Below, piece after piece: positions 53,737 to 63,080 of a stretch of 64,000 nt of DNA. This DNA is from Shimazuella soli. Lineage in GTDB: Bacteria > Bacillota > Bacilli > Thermoactinomycetales > Thermoactinomycetaceae. The notes beneath the pieces were generated by a model. It made no database searches. It was not told the origin of the DNA and saw only the letters and a list, made by a program, of their open reading frames with translations. Position numbers and translations under genes: made by a program. The first letter of the stretch is position 1. Each line of letters opens with the position of its first letter. The stretch lies in assembly GCF_022511585.1 (NCBI RefSeq), contig NZ_JAKWBN010000002.1, positions 62,001 through 126,000 on the forward strand. The letters run 5' to 3'.

Positions 53737-54510
53737 TTAAGATCCACTGTGCACATCTGCCCGGTTGTAATATTGAATGCAAAAGGTTAGGGAGACAACA
53801 AATGTAAATATTAGAATGATCAGCGCAGGTGCTGCATAAGGATTTGGACCAGGTTGAGCAATACCTTGAGCTAGATTACGAACAGGCCAGTAAGGAGCCA
53901 ACCAAGGGAAAAGGATGCTATGCATACTATGTCCTGCCTCACTGATGCCCGCGAAGATGGAGACTATCGATCCTAAAATGGCATTAGGCATAATGGTTTT
54001 TCCTACCATGCTTAAAGCTGCTGCCACAGGAATCGTGCCAAATGAGAGTATACAGATCATGATGTTCATCTTCATCCCTAACCATACTATAGAAACATCT
54101 AAATGATGCTTGACTAGTATTGTGGAAACAATCGAAAACACAAACGGCAACCAAACAGTTAGCACAATGAGTGAAAATACTACCAACAGTTTTGCTATAA
54201 AGAATATGATTCGTGAGGCTGGGTATGAAAAAAGTTGATTTATCGTACGTTCCTGATACTCACGTGTTATAATGTATCCGATCATCAGAGCGAACAAAGC
54301 AGGCCCAAGTATGGTTACTACCATCCCTTGACTGTAAAACATATCTTGCATATCAAAAGCTAATGGAATACCTGCAGGAGATATTTTCGGGAATAATGCC
54401 TTTGAGCCCATTAGGCATGCTGGCAGTACTCCTAAAAGAACCAGCCAATAAAGCTTTGTATTCTTCAGTTTCATTATCTCTGTATAAAAAACGCTAAACA
54501 AGTTATTCAC
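53737..54510 (-). CDS. ABC-2 type permease (BcrB/lantibiotic-immunity like)
   Basis: 257 residues with about six membrane segments; typical opening FYTEIMKLKNTKLYWLVLLG and middle IGYIITREYQERTINQLFSYPASR. Likely exports or detaches a cell-wall antibiotic such as bacitracin or a lantibiotic. Overlaps the ATPase gene by 8 nt, hence co-translated. Confidence 0.88.
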   Translation of the reverse strand: MNNLFSVFYTEIMKLKNTKLYWLVLLGVLPACLMGSKALFPKISPAGIPLAFDMQDMFYSQGMVVTILGPALFALMIGYIITREYQERTINQLFSYPASRIIFFIAKLLVVFSLIVLTVWLPFVFSIVSTILVKHHLDVSIVWLGMKMNIMICILSFGTIPVAAALSMVGKTIMPNAILGSIVSIFAGISEAGHSMHSILFPWLAPYWPVRNLAQGIAQPGPNPYAAPALIILIFTFVVSLTFCIQYYNRADVHSGS

Positions 54511-55414
54511 CTCCTGTCAATTTAAGAAAATAGTCTTCTAGGCTATCTCCAGATAGTACAATCTTCTTTACACCGATATCATTTTTAGTCAACGTAAGAT
54601 TGATCTTCTCTGGTTGATCAAGCTGCTCGTAAAGACGCAGGATACCAGGTTCGGTTACGAGATAATCGGTAATGTTAAGTTTCTGCTCCAAAACATAGGC
54701 AGCCCTCTGCCCATCATCAACCTTAATTTCCAGATAGTGTCTCGTTTTTTTCTGTAAGGTCTCGTAGTCAATTTCCTCTAAAAGCCTTCCCTGATGAATG
54801 ATCCCGATTCTATTCGCTACCTGTTCGACCTCACTTAACAAATGACTGGAAATGATAAAAGTGATGCCACGTTGTTTGGTCAGATCCAAAAATAGTTGCC
54901 GAATTTCCTTGATTCCTCCTGGATCTAAACCGTTGGTAGGCTCATCCAGGATCAGGAGTTCTGGATGATGAAGTAAGGCTCGTGCGATTCCTAGTCTCTG
55001 CTTCATTCCTAAGGAATAATTTCTCACTTTCTGATGTTTTGCATCGAGCAGGCCGACAGTGGTCAGAACCTCGTCAATGCACTCCTTATTGCCCATCCCC
55101 ATCAGACGACGATGAATCTCTAAGTTATCAACTGCATTCAGGTTAAGATAAAATCCCGGATACTCGATAATGGCTCCAATACGTTCTAGAGCCTTATTTC
55201 GATTACCATTCAACTCTGCACCAAATAATTCGACCTCTCCTGCTGATGGTCGGATCAGTCCCATGAGCATTCGCAGGGTGGTCGTCTTACCAGCACCGTT
55301 TTGCCCTAAAAAACCGTAGATATCTCCTGTTTTAATAGTCATGTTAAGGTCATTAACCACCACTTTGTCTTTGTAGCGTTTTGTTAGATGATATGTTTGT
55401 AAAACATAGTCCAC
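54503..55414 (-). CDS. ABC transporter ATPase (BcrA-like)
   Basis: 303 residues: Walker A GQNGAGKTT, signature YSLGMKQRLGIARAL, Walker B LLILDEPTNGLDP, H-loop SSHLLSEVE. The C-terminal ~80 residues are the extension usual for BcrA-type proteins. GTG 55414 is 8 nt behind AAGGAG; the GTG at 55423 is too close. Partner of the downstream permease. Confidence 0.92.
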   Translation of the reverse strand: MDYVLQTYHLTKRYKDKVVVNDLNMTIKTGDIYGFLGQNGAGKTTTLRMLMGLIRPSAGEVELFGAELNGNRNKALERIGAIIEYPGFYLNLNAVDNLEIHRRLMGMGNKECIDEVLTTVGLLDAKHQKVRNYSLGMKQRLGIARALLHHPELLILDEPTNGLDPGGIKEIRQLFLDLTKQRGITFIISSHLLSEVEQVANRIGIIHQGRLLEEIDYETLQKKTRHYLEIKVDDGQRAAYVLEQKLNITDYLVTEPGILRLYEQLDQPEKINLTLTKNDIGVKKIVLSGDSLEDYFLKLTGGE

Positions 55415-55540
55415 AGTTAGCACTCCTTTCGATACTTACTATATAGGAGAGTCCTAACAACCCATATAAAAATTCCTTACAAAGTCCTTAAATTTAATCC
55501 ATGAAAGTTCAGGAAAGTACTTCTAGTTAGTGTTGATCGT

Positions 55541-56458
55541 CTACCCCTTGGTTAGACAAAATGAAAAAATGGTTTTCTTGTTTGGTGTACTGGTTACCGT
55601 AATTCGACCTCCCTGTTTTTCAACCAGATTTTTTGTAATGGTCAGTCCTAGACCAGTACCCTGAAGGGAAGAATTCCTCGACGCTTCTCCTGTATATAGT
55701 CGATCGAAAATATGAGGTATATCTTGGGCTGGGATGCCTTTGCCTCTATCCCAAACGTCTACCCAGACAAGGCTTTCTTCCTCTCGGAGAGCAATACCTA
55801 TTTCCTTGCCGTCTGTACCATAGCGCAAGGAGTTTGACAGAAGGTTGTTTAAGATACGTCGTAAACAGACCTTATCAACTTGGACATAAAGAGGAGTTTC
55901 TGGGAGTTTGATTGTAGGTGTAATCTCAGCTTTTACAAAATCAGGATAAAAACTAAGAATAATCTCAGGTACGATCTTTACTAGGTTGATTTTTTCAAGC
56001 TTCAGTTCAAAATCATCTGCTTCCAGCTTTGCCAATTCAAAAAAGTCTTGTAAAAGAACCAGCAAAGCATTCCCTTTTTCGGTGGTTATCCGAAAAAAAT
56101 CTTCTCTTTCCCTTACTGTGAGTGTTGAATCGTGTTTCAATGCCTCCATATAGCCTAGGAGAGAGGTCAGTGGGGTACGTAAATCATGCGATATGTTGGC
56201 AATCATCCGTTTCCGCTCTTCCTCTAAAAAAGTGATTCGTTCAAAACCGTTCTGAAAATAATCTATAAGCCGGTTTAACTCTCCTCCCATGTCTTCCATG
56301 TTCTTATGCGAAGTCCGCAACCGATAACGCAAATTAAGATTGCCAGTTTGAATTTCCCGTGTGATCTTGCTTATCTTTTTTATTTCACGAATAAGCTGGA
56401 AGTGTCGATGCAAGAGAAACAGGATAAAGCATAGGAGAGCAAGCGAAATGAACAGCAT
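55541..56458 (-). CDS. Sensor histidine kinase of the ABC-transporter locus
   Basis: 305 residues. One N-terminal membrane segment (about 4-24), HAMP-like linker, phosphoacceptor H in ANISHDLRTPLTSLLGY, N box NNLLSNSLRYG, G1 DRGKGIP, G2 GTGLGL. There is almost no extracellular part, so it may sense through the membrane or the ABC transporter. ATG 56458 is 7 nt behind GGAGGAG and overlaps nothing; the response-regulator stop ends 2 nt away. Confidence 0.92.
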   Translation of the reverse strand: MLFISLALLCFILFLLHRHFQLIREIKKISKITREIQTGNLNLRYRLRTSHKNMEDMGGELNRLIDYFQNGFERITFLEEERKRMIANISHDLRTPLTSLLGYMEALKHDSTLTVREREDFFRITTEKGNALLVLLQDFFELAKLEADDFELKLEKINLVKIVPEIILSFYPDFVKAEITPTIKLPETPLYVQVDKVCLRRILNNLLSNSLRYGTDGKEIGIALREEESLVWVDVWDRGKGIPAQDIPHIFDRLYTGEASRNSSLQGTGLGLTITKNLVEKQGGRITVTSTPNKKTIFSFCLTKG

Positions 56459-56459
56459 A

Positions 56460-57161
56460 CTAACACTCCTCCCCCAGTTTATAGCCAAACCCCCACACTG
56501 TTTGAATATAAACAGGATTAGATACGTCTGGCTCTATCTTCGTTCTAAGTCTATTGATATGAACCATAACTGTATTGTCATCAGCCATACTTTCTTCCTG
56601 CCAGATGGCTTGGAATATTTGAGATTTACTAAAAACACGAGTGGGATTTGCTAGAAACAGTTTTAAGATGGAGTACTCCTTAGCAGTCAAAAGTTTTTTC
56701 TGTCCGCCCAAAGTAACTTCATATGTACCTGTATGGAGTTCTAAATCGCCGTGTTTAAATATCTTTGGTTCCGCTTGTGCAGTATCTGAGTTAAAATCCA
56801 TATACCGACGAAGCTGAGCTTTAACCCTAGCGATTAGTTCTCCGATTGTAAACGGCTTGGTCATATAATCATCCGCCCCAAGTCCTAATCCAAGTATTTT
56901 ATCCATTTCTCGATCTCTAGCAGACAAAATAATCACTGGGGTTGTTTTCTTTTCTCGAATTTTGCGTAAGATCTCCTGACCATCAACTTTAGGCAGCATC
57001 AAGTCTAAAATAATGAGTTGGTATTCATGGTTGGAAAGATATGAGAGTGCTTCTTTTCCATTATAGACAGAATGTGTATGAAAACCCTCTTTATTCAAGT
57101 ATCTAGCCACCAACTGGTTTATTTCCACATCATCTTCAATAATCAAAATTTGAATATCCAT
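56460..57161 (-). CDS. OmpR-family response regulator
   Basis: 233 residues: receiver domain with EDD (8-10), phospho-Asp in LIILDLMLPKVDG, Lys in MTKPF, and a C-terminal winged helix (LTAKEYSILKLFLANPTRVFSK). ATG 57161 (MDIQIL) follows TGGAGGAGAAC. First gene of RR-HK-ABC-ABC-TraX; probably induces the transporter under cell-wall antibiotic stress. Confidence 0.94.
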   Translation of the reverse strand: MDIQILIIEDDVEINQLVARYLNKEGFHTHSVYNGKEALSYLSNHEYQLIILDLMLPKVDGQEILRKIREKKTTPVIILSARDREMDKILGLGLGADDYMTKPFTIGELIARVKAQLRRYMDFNSDTAQAEPKIFKHGDLELHTGTYEVTLGGQKKLLTAKEYSILKLFLANPTRVFSKSQIFQAIWQEESMADDNTVMVHINRLRTKIEPDVSNPVYIQTVWGFGYKLGEEC

Positions 57162-57389
57162 TTGTTCTCCTCCATTAATGCTTAACAAAAACATCTGTAG
57201 TTTTCATGCAATCTGGTTCTAGTGGAGTGTATGTTTATAAAATTCTAGTATAATAAATTATAGCAAAGCTCCCCTTTTTTCAGGTGTTAGGAGAAAGGCA
57301 TTTCTATACTATTTAAAAAGGTATATAAATTAAAACCACCACTCATCAGTGGTGATTTTTTTATTATCACAATCTAAATGGGTTTAATA

Positions 57390-57572
57390 TTATTTCACAT
57401 ACTTCCGTGTGGCCTCTTCTTTGTATTTATCTAATTGATCAGCTGGATTCATCACGGCATCTCCCAAACCAAGTAATAGTATGTCAATCATCTCATCACA
57501 AATGGGGGCTGGGTGTTTCAATAAAACATCTGTACTTTCTGTATCTTCTAAGTATTCATCAAGAACGGGTAA
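57390..57572 (-). pseudogene. Start-less fragment, possible C-terminal end of a regulator
   Basis: About 60 codons open on the minus strand with no start: VLDEYLEDTES, HPAPICDEMIDILLLGLGDAV, DQLDKYKEEATRKYVK-stop. The upstream end abuts the REP-like tail at 57571. It looks like the C-terminal part of a larger protein (possibly a TetR-type effector domain); identity uncertain. Confidence 0.45.
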
Positions 57573-57596
57573 AAAAAGATAGCAATTTTGCTATCA

Positions 57597-58277
57597 TTAG
57601 TGATTTTTATACAGGTTTTTGGTAATTTTTTGAGCCATGTACTCCATTTTCGACATCATTCTGGAATCATCTACTGATTGAAGTTTTTCGGGTTTGAATA
57701 ATTGGAGTTTTTTCAACTTGTAAAAATCAAAGAGTACTTGGTTAATTGTTAAGTTATTTACCATTAAATATTTGACATCCAGCATGTTTTGCAGTAATTC
57801 ATCTTGCAGGATGAATAACTTGCCATTGATCTCATTAAAGACGCCTTCTCCCATTCCTTCATCTAAAAAAGTCAATATTTGGTGTTCTCGCAGTTTCAGG
57901 GCTTCCCTTAATCGATCATAACTTTCTGGATAACTGCTTTCGAGTTCCTCTAAAAAAACATCAGTAATGTATTCATAAACCAAAACGGACTGTTCAAATA
58001 ATTCCTGGAATCGATTACCAAATTTTTGATCGGCATCTAGGGAATCCCCTATGAGTTCTTTAATATGATCCACATAAAAATTCACAATACATCCAATAAT
58101 CTCTTCTTTTGACGGAAAATATTTATATAAGGTAGCCCTGCTTACATCCATCATTTTCGCAATCTCTTCCATACGTAAGGATTGGAAACCGCTTTTTCTC
58201 ACATAAGGTATTAGCTTCTGAATAAGCTTTGCTCTTATCTCGTTTTGTTTGTCTGCTCCTTTGTTTTCGTTGCTCAA
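57597..58277 (-). CDS. TetR-family transcriptional regulator
   Basis: 226 residues. HTH LRMEEIAKMMDVSRATLYKYFPSKEEIIG and a ~150-residue effector domain. TTG 58277 start, 8 nt behind GGAGG. Divergent from an aldo/keto reductase gene with 160 nt between the starts, so the reductase is the likely target. Ligand unknown. Confidence 0.9.
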   Translation of the reverse strand: MSNENKGADKQNEIRAKLIQKLIPYVRKSGFQSLRMEEIAKMMDVSRATLYKYFPSKEEIIGCIVNFYVDHIKELIGDSLDADQKFGNRFQELFEQSVLVYEYITDVFLEELESSYPESYDRLREALKLREHQILTFLDEGMGEGVFNEINGKLFILQDELLQNMLDVKYLMVNNLTINQVLFDFYKLKKLQLFKPEKLQSVDDSRMMSKMEYMAQKITKNLYKNH

Positions 58278-58440
58278 TTTGCGTTCCTCCTTCCTTTTAT
58301 TTTACCTCATACCAACCTGAATTATATACAACATAAACATAAAAAATCAAATAGACAAAAAATGATTTTTTTGTTTACATAGTATTTGGTGTCGTGTTAC
58401 TATGAATTCAACTTCAAGAAAAGAAAGGAAAGTTTACATC

Positions 58441-59424
58441 ATGAAAACGAGAAAATTGGGAAATAGTGATTTGGTTGTTTCATCTGTTGGTTTAGGTTTG
58501 ATGGGAATGTCGGGGGGTTATGGTCAAGCAGATGACGAACAGTCCATTAAAACCATACATCATGCTCTGGAACTAGGCGTTACATTGCTCGATACTGCTG
58601 ATATTTACGGCAATGGTCATAACGAAGAGTTGCTCGGGAAAGCTCTTAAAGGCCGTCGGAGTCAAGCGATCGTAGCTACCAAGTTTGCTTACCTTCCTAA
58701 TTTTGCAGGAATTAACGGCCATCCAGATTACGTCAAGAAAGCAGTGGATGAAAGCCTTCGTCGCTTAGGGATTGAATATATTGATCTGTACTATCAACAT
58801 CGAGTAGATCCGAATGTTCCGATCGAAGAAACAGTTGGGGCAATGGCGGATCTCGTTCAAGCGGGGAAAGTTCGTTATCTTGGGCTTTCCGAAGCCTCTG
58901 CATCTGATATTCGCCGAGCATATGCAGTACATCCCATATCTGCATTGCAAACCGAATATTCCCTTTGGAGCCGGGAAATTGAAGATGAAATACTGCCTGC
59001 CGTAAGAGAATTGGAAATTACTCATGTAGCCTACAGTCCACTGAGCAGGGGATTTATATCTGGGGAGCTTCGCAAATTTGAAGATCTGGCAGAAAATGAT
59101 GTACGCAAATATATTCCGCGTTTCCAAAAAGAGAACTTCCATAAAAATGTGGACATAGTAGATAAAATCAAAGAAATCGCAGAAGAGAAAAACTGCACTC
59201 CTTCTCAATTGGCATTAGCATGGACCATGGCAAATGGCGCTTTGCCCATACCGGGAACCAAACGAATCAAATATTTAGAGGAAAATGCAGCTTCTGTCCA
59301 TGTGGAACTAACCCCTGATGATTTAGCTCGTATCGAAGCAGTTAGTCCCAAAAATGCAGCACATGGCGGCCGGCATATCGACGGCGAAAAATTCCGGAGA
59401 AATTTAGACAAAGTGAATAGCTGA
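58441..59424 (+). CDS. Aldo/keto reductase
   Basis: 327 residues of the AKR fold (AKR13/YakC-like): [12 protein letters not shown], catalytic Asp and Tyr in [15 protein letters not shown], Lys in VATKF, His in [11 protein letters not shown]. Reduces aldehydes or ketones with NADPH. ATG 58441 behind AAGGAAAG. Divergent TetR may control it. Closed by an unusually long hairpin. Confidence 0.94.
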   Translation: MKTRKLGNSDLVVSSVGLGLMGMSGGYGQADDEQSIKTIHHALELGVTLLDTADIYGNGHNEELLGKALKGRRSQAIVATKFAYLPNFAGINGHPDYVKKAVDESLRRLGIEYIDLYYQHRVDPNVPIEETVGAMADLVQAGKVRYLGLSEASASDIRRAYAVHPISALQTEYSLWSREIEDEILPAVRELEITHVAYSPLSRGFISGELRKFEDLAENDVRKYIPRFQKENFHKNVDIVDKIKEIAEEKNCTPSQLALAWTMANGALPIPGTKRIKYLEENAASVHVELTPDDLARIEAVSPKNAAHGGRHIDGEKFRRNLDKVNS

Positions 59425-59431
59425 TGAAAAG

Positions 59432-59456
59432 TGCGACAAGGGGACGGTTCTCTTCG
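59432..59456. repeat. REP-like element, half copy 2
   Basis: TGCGACAAGGGGACGGTTCTC followed by TTCG instead of TTGTCGC; fused to the long hairpin at 59455. Confidence 0.65.
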
Positions 59457-59504
59457 TAAAAAATGGTCATTCAGTTACAAAAAACTGGATGACCATTTTT
59501 TACG
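59455..59504 (+). terminator. Very long terminator-like hairpin after the aldo/keto reductase
   Basis: Two 22-nt arms (59455-59476 and 59483-59504) pair fully with one wobble around a 6-nt loop; contains an A-run and T-run at the base. Confidence 0.75.
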
Positions 59505-60191
59505 AAATACGAGAAACCTTATTTCGCTACTTCATCTTAGTCGAAATAATTCCAATAACCAAAACCTTCCAATTGATGGAGGGTTATTTGTCATACTCAT
59601 TTGTAGTGTAACAAAAAGTAAAGATAATTTATACCTAAAAACTTGACAAGATATTAGCTGGTTTGTCGCATTTATATTAAAAAAGATAGCATTTAGCAGC
59701 TATCATAATCATATATATCCTTATCCATATAATTCAAAGTTCCGATTTATTGCAACATTTCTCTTGGCGGAGGGTTAGTTTGGTAATGAAATAGTCGTGA
59801 GGCTAACGTCCCAAGAATCCGACGGCTTTAGTCGTGTGGAGTAGTCAATTCGATGAATTGCTCTAGGCATAATTAATTTTTAGTCAAAAAAGAAACACTC
59901 CCTAATCTAAAAAATGAAGGGGGCGTTTCTTTATTTATAATTTTCAGGGAAATAACTATCTTTTCATGATAGATTTACACCTAAATGAGGCGACCTTCAA
60001 ATGTGTTCCTCATTCTATTTATCGATTTTCAATAATAAAATATTGATTTTCGATAAATGATAGGTATAATGAATATAACTATCACCATCCTCAAACAACT
60101 AATAGACTATGTTGAATTTTATTGGGTTATCAGAATATTTGAATGAAATACTGCAAAATGGTGGACTTAAAAAAGAAGGTGTTACTGAAAT
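59505..60191. other. Intergenic region with IS605-like end, REP tail and a terminator
   Basis: No gene supported. Holds TTTGTCGCA plus the REP tail (59662-59691), the IS605-like end (59801-59851) and a GAAAC-CCC / GGG-GTTTC hairpin (about 59889-59934). Confidence 0.5.
59801..59851 (+). mobile_element. IS200/IS605 (TnpB-type) right-end remnant, copy 2
   Basis: GGCTAAC ... CCCAAGAATCC, ACGGC-TTTA-GTCGT hairpin, GTGGAGTAGTCAATTC; homologous to the copy at 30705-30750. No tnpA or tnpB nearby. Confidence 0.65.
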
Positions 60192-61367
60192 ATGATTTCC
60201 AAAAGAAGTTTACTAAGATTGTTTCTATCCCTAATTGCAATAGGATTAGTTGTGTTGATTTTGTTATCAGCCTATTTTTTAATCCAAAGGAATAAAACTT
60301 TGGTATTGCCAAAACCAACAGGAAAGTTTCCAGTAGCTAGAATTGGGTATGATTGGATTGATAAATCCCGATATGAGTATTACTCCAAAATAAAAGGCAA
60401 GAAAAGAAAATTATCCATATGGATTTGGTACCCTGCAGAATTAAATAAAAATGCTAAAAAAGCAGAGTATTTCCCCTCAAATAAGTGGGGAATTATCCAA
60501 GAAAAGATTTCAGGCTTGCCATATTTACAACAAAATTTTAAAACGATCCATACTAATTCTTTTCAAAATGTGCCTTTATCAACCAGACAAAAGACTTACC
60601 CTTTAATCGTTTTTGAACCGGGAATGGGTAATATCGTGTTTAACTACACTACATTAGCCGAAAATCTTGCTAGTCATGGATATATTGTAGTTGGGATAAA
60701 TCCAACATATAGTTCCGATCCTGTTGTGTTTTCAGATGGAAGTGTTGCATACAAGACACCTAAAGGAACAATGTCAGAAGATGATCTAACAGATGAGCAG
60801 ATGAATGAGATTGGTTCCCAACTAATTAAAACGTGGGCTGGCGATATGAGATTTGCAATTAACAAATTTGCTGAATTGAATACGATTCAGGGAAGCATGT
60901 GGACTGGACGTATTGATATGAAGAATATAGGGGCTTTTGGACACTCGTTCGGAGGAGCAACTGCTGATGAAGTATGTTCGCTTGATAATCGAATTAAGGC
61001 TGGGATTGATATCGATGGTTACTTGTACGGTGTCAAAAAAATTCCAGAAAAACCGTTTATGTTTATCATGAGTTATCATCCGAAAAACGAAAGTTATTTC
61101 CAAGGGTATGAAAAAATACAGGGAGTTTATAACAGTTTGAAGAAAGATGGGTATCTAATAGAGATCTCCAAAGCAGCCCACCCCAGTTTTTTGGATAATG
61201 CTCTCTTTTTTTCACCGATATTAAAGGCTTTGGGTATATTCGGGACAATAAATGGGGAACGTGGTTTGCAGATCACAAACGCTTATATAACTACTTTTTT
61301 CGATAAATATCTTAAAAATAGAAACAGCAAATTATTAAATAAAAGTCATCAGACTATCCAGAAGTAA
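60192..61367 (+). CDS. PAF-acetylhydrolase-like hydrolase with N-terminal anchor
   Basis: 391 residues. One membrane segment (about 9-28), LPKPTGKFPVARIGYDW, oxyanion region FEPGMGNIVFN, nucleophile GHSFGGATA, and a late His in KAAHPSF. Shares the LPKPTG opening and hydrolase core with the 503-residue protein at 51238-52749, but lacks the multi-pass N-terminus. Likely paralogue; substrate unknown. ATG behind AAGAAGGTG. Confidence 0.85.
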   Translation: MISKRSLLRLFLSLIAIGLVVLILLSAYFLIQRNKTLVLPKPTGKFPVARIGYDWIDKSRYEYYSKIKGKKRKLSIWIWYPAELNKNAKKAEYFPSNKWGIIQEKISGLPYLQQNFKTIHTNSFQNVPLSTRQKTYPLIVFEPGMGNIVFNYTTLAENLASHGYIVVGINPTYSSDPVVFSDGSVAYKTPKGTMSEDDLTDEQMNEIGSQLIKTWAGDMRFAINKFAELNTIQGSMWTGRIDMKNIGAFGHSFGGATADEVCSLDNRIKAGIDIDGYLYGVKKIPEKPFMFIMSYHPKNESYFQGYEKIQGVYNSLKKDGYLIEISKAAHPSFLDNALFFSPILKALGIFGTINGERGLQITNAYITTFFDKYLKNRNSKLLNKSHQTIQK

Positions 61368-61390
61368 AAATTCAATTAAAATAGAATATT

Positions 61391-61440
61391 CGCGACGAGA
61401 GGGAGGTCCTCTTGTCGCAGTTGTAATAAAAAAATAGCAC
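61391..61440. repeat. REP-like palindrome, copy 3, with tail
   Basis: CGCGACGAGAGGGAGGTCCT-CTTGTCGCAG followed by the tail ending AAAAAATAGCA. Confidence 0.7.
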
Positions 61441-61660
61441 ATTGACTGCAAGCATCGGATCACTCCATGATGAGATGACAGGAAATGATAAGAATACAGG
61501 TGTTAAACAGTTTCATATAAATCATAATGCGCGGTTGGTTGATGTATATCAGGCATATATAAAGTGAATGATGGGAATAACTGTAACCTTCTAAGAGTGT
61601 AAGAATGAAGTATGAAAATGTACGTTTTTCAAAAAAAGTGATTCAAAGGGGGGGTAATAC

Positions 61661-62116
61661 ATGTCGGATCTTAAATTCGTTTATGTGACTTATATTGCAA
61701 CTACAGAAGAAAAACTATGGGAAGCATTGACAAGCAGTGAGATTACGGAAAAATACTTTTTTGGCACAAAAGTTGAATCAGATTGGCAAGAAGGTTCAAC
61801 TATTCATTATTCTAGAAATGGACAAGTTACTGATCATGGTAAAATACGAAAATATGAACCACATCACATCCTATCTTTTACATGGAATAATACTGGTGAC
61901 ACAACAGATCGTGAAAAGCCAACACAAGTTACATTTAAATTGAAACAAATAGACTCTATTGTAAAATTAACACTCAAACATGAACATCTATTACCGACTG
62001 ATTTCGTAGAGGAAGAAGATACTTTTATAGGATTTAACAATGGATGGCCTGCTATTCTTAGTAATTTGAAAAGCCTGCTGGAAACAGGAAAAACGTTGCC
62101 CCCGATTTCCACGTAG
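61661..62116 (+). CDS. SRPBCC/AHSA1-like protein
   Basis: 151 residues with the activator-of-Hsp90 homologue pattern: TTEEKLWEALTSSEITEKYFFGTKVESDWQEG, ILSFTWNNTG, FNNGWPAILSNLKSLLETG. Such proteins bind lipids or small ligands and are often paired with ArsR regulators; none is next to it here. ATG behind a G-run GGGGGG. Confidence 0.88.
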   Translation: MSDLKFVYVTYIATTEEKLWEALTSSEITEKYFFGTKVESDWQEGSTIHYSRNGQVTDHGKIRKYEPHHILSFTWNNTGDTTDREKPTQVTFKLKQIDSIVKLTLKHEHLLPTDFVEEEDTFIGFNNGWPAILSNLKSLLETGKTLPPIST

Positions 62117-62120
62117 ATTG

Positions 62121-62170
62121 TCCGACAAGGGGAAGGTTCTTTTGTCGCGTTGGTAATAGAAAAGATAGCA
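62121..62170. repeat. REP-like palindrome, copy 4, with tail
   Basis: TCCGACAAGGGGAAGGTTC-TTTTGTCGCG and the tail AAAAGATAGCA; 4 nt after the SRPBCC stop. Confidence 0.7.
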
Positions 62171-62246
62171 ACTTAAACAATTGAAGTCTATGTCACTTGT
62201 GCCCTCACTATTTTGAATCTTTTTCCCAAAATATAACCAAAAAGTA

Positions 62247-62270
62247 ACGCAGAAGACTAATTCTGCGTCA
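62247..62270 (-). terminator. Hairpin at the end of the metallo-hydrolase gene
   Basis: ACGCAGAA / TTCTGCGT around 6 nt, just past the stop at 62280. Confidence 0.6.
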
Positions 62271-62279
62271 CTAGGTGTA

Positions 62280-62999
62280 CTAGTTAAGACTGTTAACAAT
62301 CTTACGGATCTTTGCAGCAGCATTTCTAATAATCGGTTTTCCATGTCCTAGGCAAAGTGTTTCTACATTCATCCTATCTATTTTGCGAACGGATTGTTTA
62401 GCTGTTATTAAATCCGGAGTAGCTGCGATTAATGGTAATGTTGGACGATCAGAAGGTAAGTTCATGAGAATATCTCCACCGATCAATATTCGTTGATCCT
62501 CCAGCCAAAAACCACAATGTCCTGGACTGTGCCCAGGTAAATCAATCACTTCTAAACCAGGAAATACTTCATCTAAGCGATCCCCTTCTGTAAGCTCAAC
62601 ATGTACAGGTACAGCTATCTGATAGTTAAGCATAGGTTTAAGCCAATACTTACTTACGAGACGATTAAATCCTCCAAGTTGAGAAGGAGAGGCGAATCGA
62701 GGCATTTTCTCACCACGAATCACTTCACTCTCATAGCGATGATGTGCATACACCTTTGCTCCTGTTATTGCATGTAATTCAGCAAGACTTCCAAAATGAT
62801 CCCAATGAGCATGTGTAATAAGAATTCGTTTAATGTCACTTAATTGATAGCCGCCGTGCTGAAGACTCTTCTGGATTCGAGATACCGAATTAGGCTTGCT
62901 TGTATCAACAAGGGTGAGGCCATCAGAAGCCTCAATTACATAAACATTCCCCATAATCAAACCTTTCAGTCGATAAATATGTTTTTGAATTTTTTCCAT
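62280..62999 (-). CDS. Metallo-beta-lactamase-fold hydrolase
   Basis: 239 residues with the metal motif HAHWDHFGS (HxHxDH), then LPGHSPGHCGFWL, GGDIL and the last His in GHGKPI. Substrate not predictable (glyoxalase II, lactonase and others share the fold). Preceded by a copy of the operator also found before the tetR gene, so probably its target. ATG behind GGAGGGCTACAC. Confidence 0.9.
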   Translation of the reverse strand: MEKIQKHIYRLKGLIMGNVYVIEASDGLTLVDTSKPNSVSRIQKSLQHGGYQLSDIKRILITHAHWDHFGSLAELHAITGAKVYAHHRYESEVIRGEKMPRFASPSQLGGFNRLVSKYWLKPMLNYQIAVPVHVELTEGDRLDEVFPGLEVIDLPGHSPGHCGFWLEDQRILIGGDILMNLPSDRPTLPLIAATPDLITAKQSVRKIDRMNVETLCLGHGKPIIRNAAAKIRKIVNSLN

Positions 63000-63034
63000 G
63001 TGTAGCCCTCCAGATGAGGTTAATAAATGTTTGA

Positions 63035-63054
63035 TTAGGACTAAATAGTACTAA
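63035..63054. promoter_or_regulatory. TetR operator upstream of the metallo-hydrolase
   Basis: TTAGGACT-AAAT-AGTACTAA, inverted repeat with one mismatched pair; second copy at 63677-63696. Confidence 0.8.
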
Positions 63055-63080
63055 TGAAAGTCAAAAAAATATCATAACAA

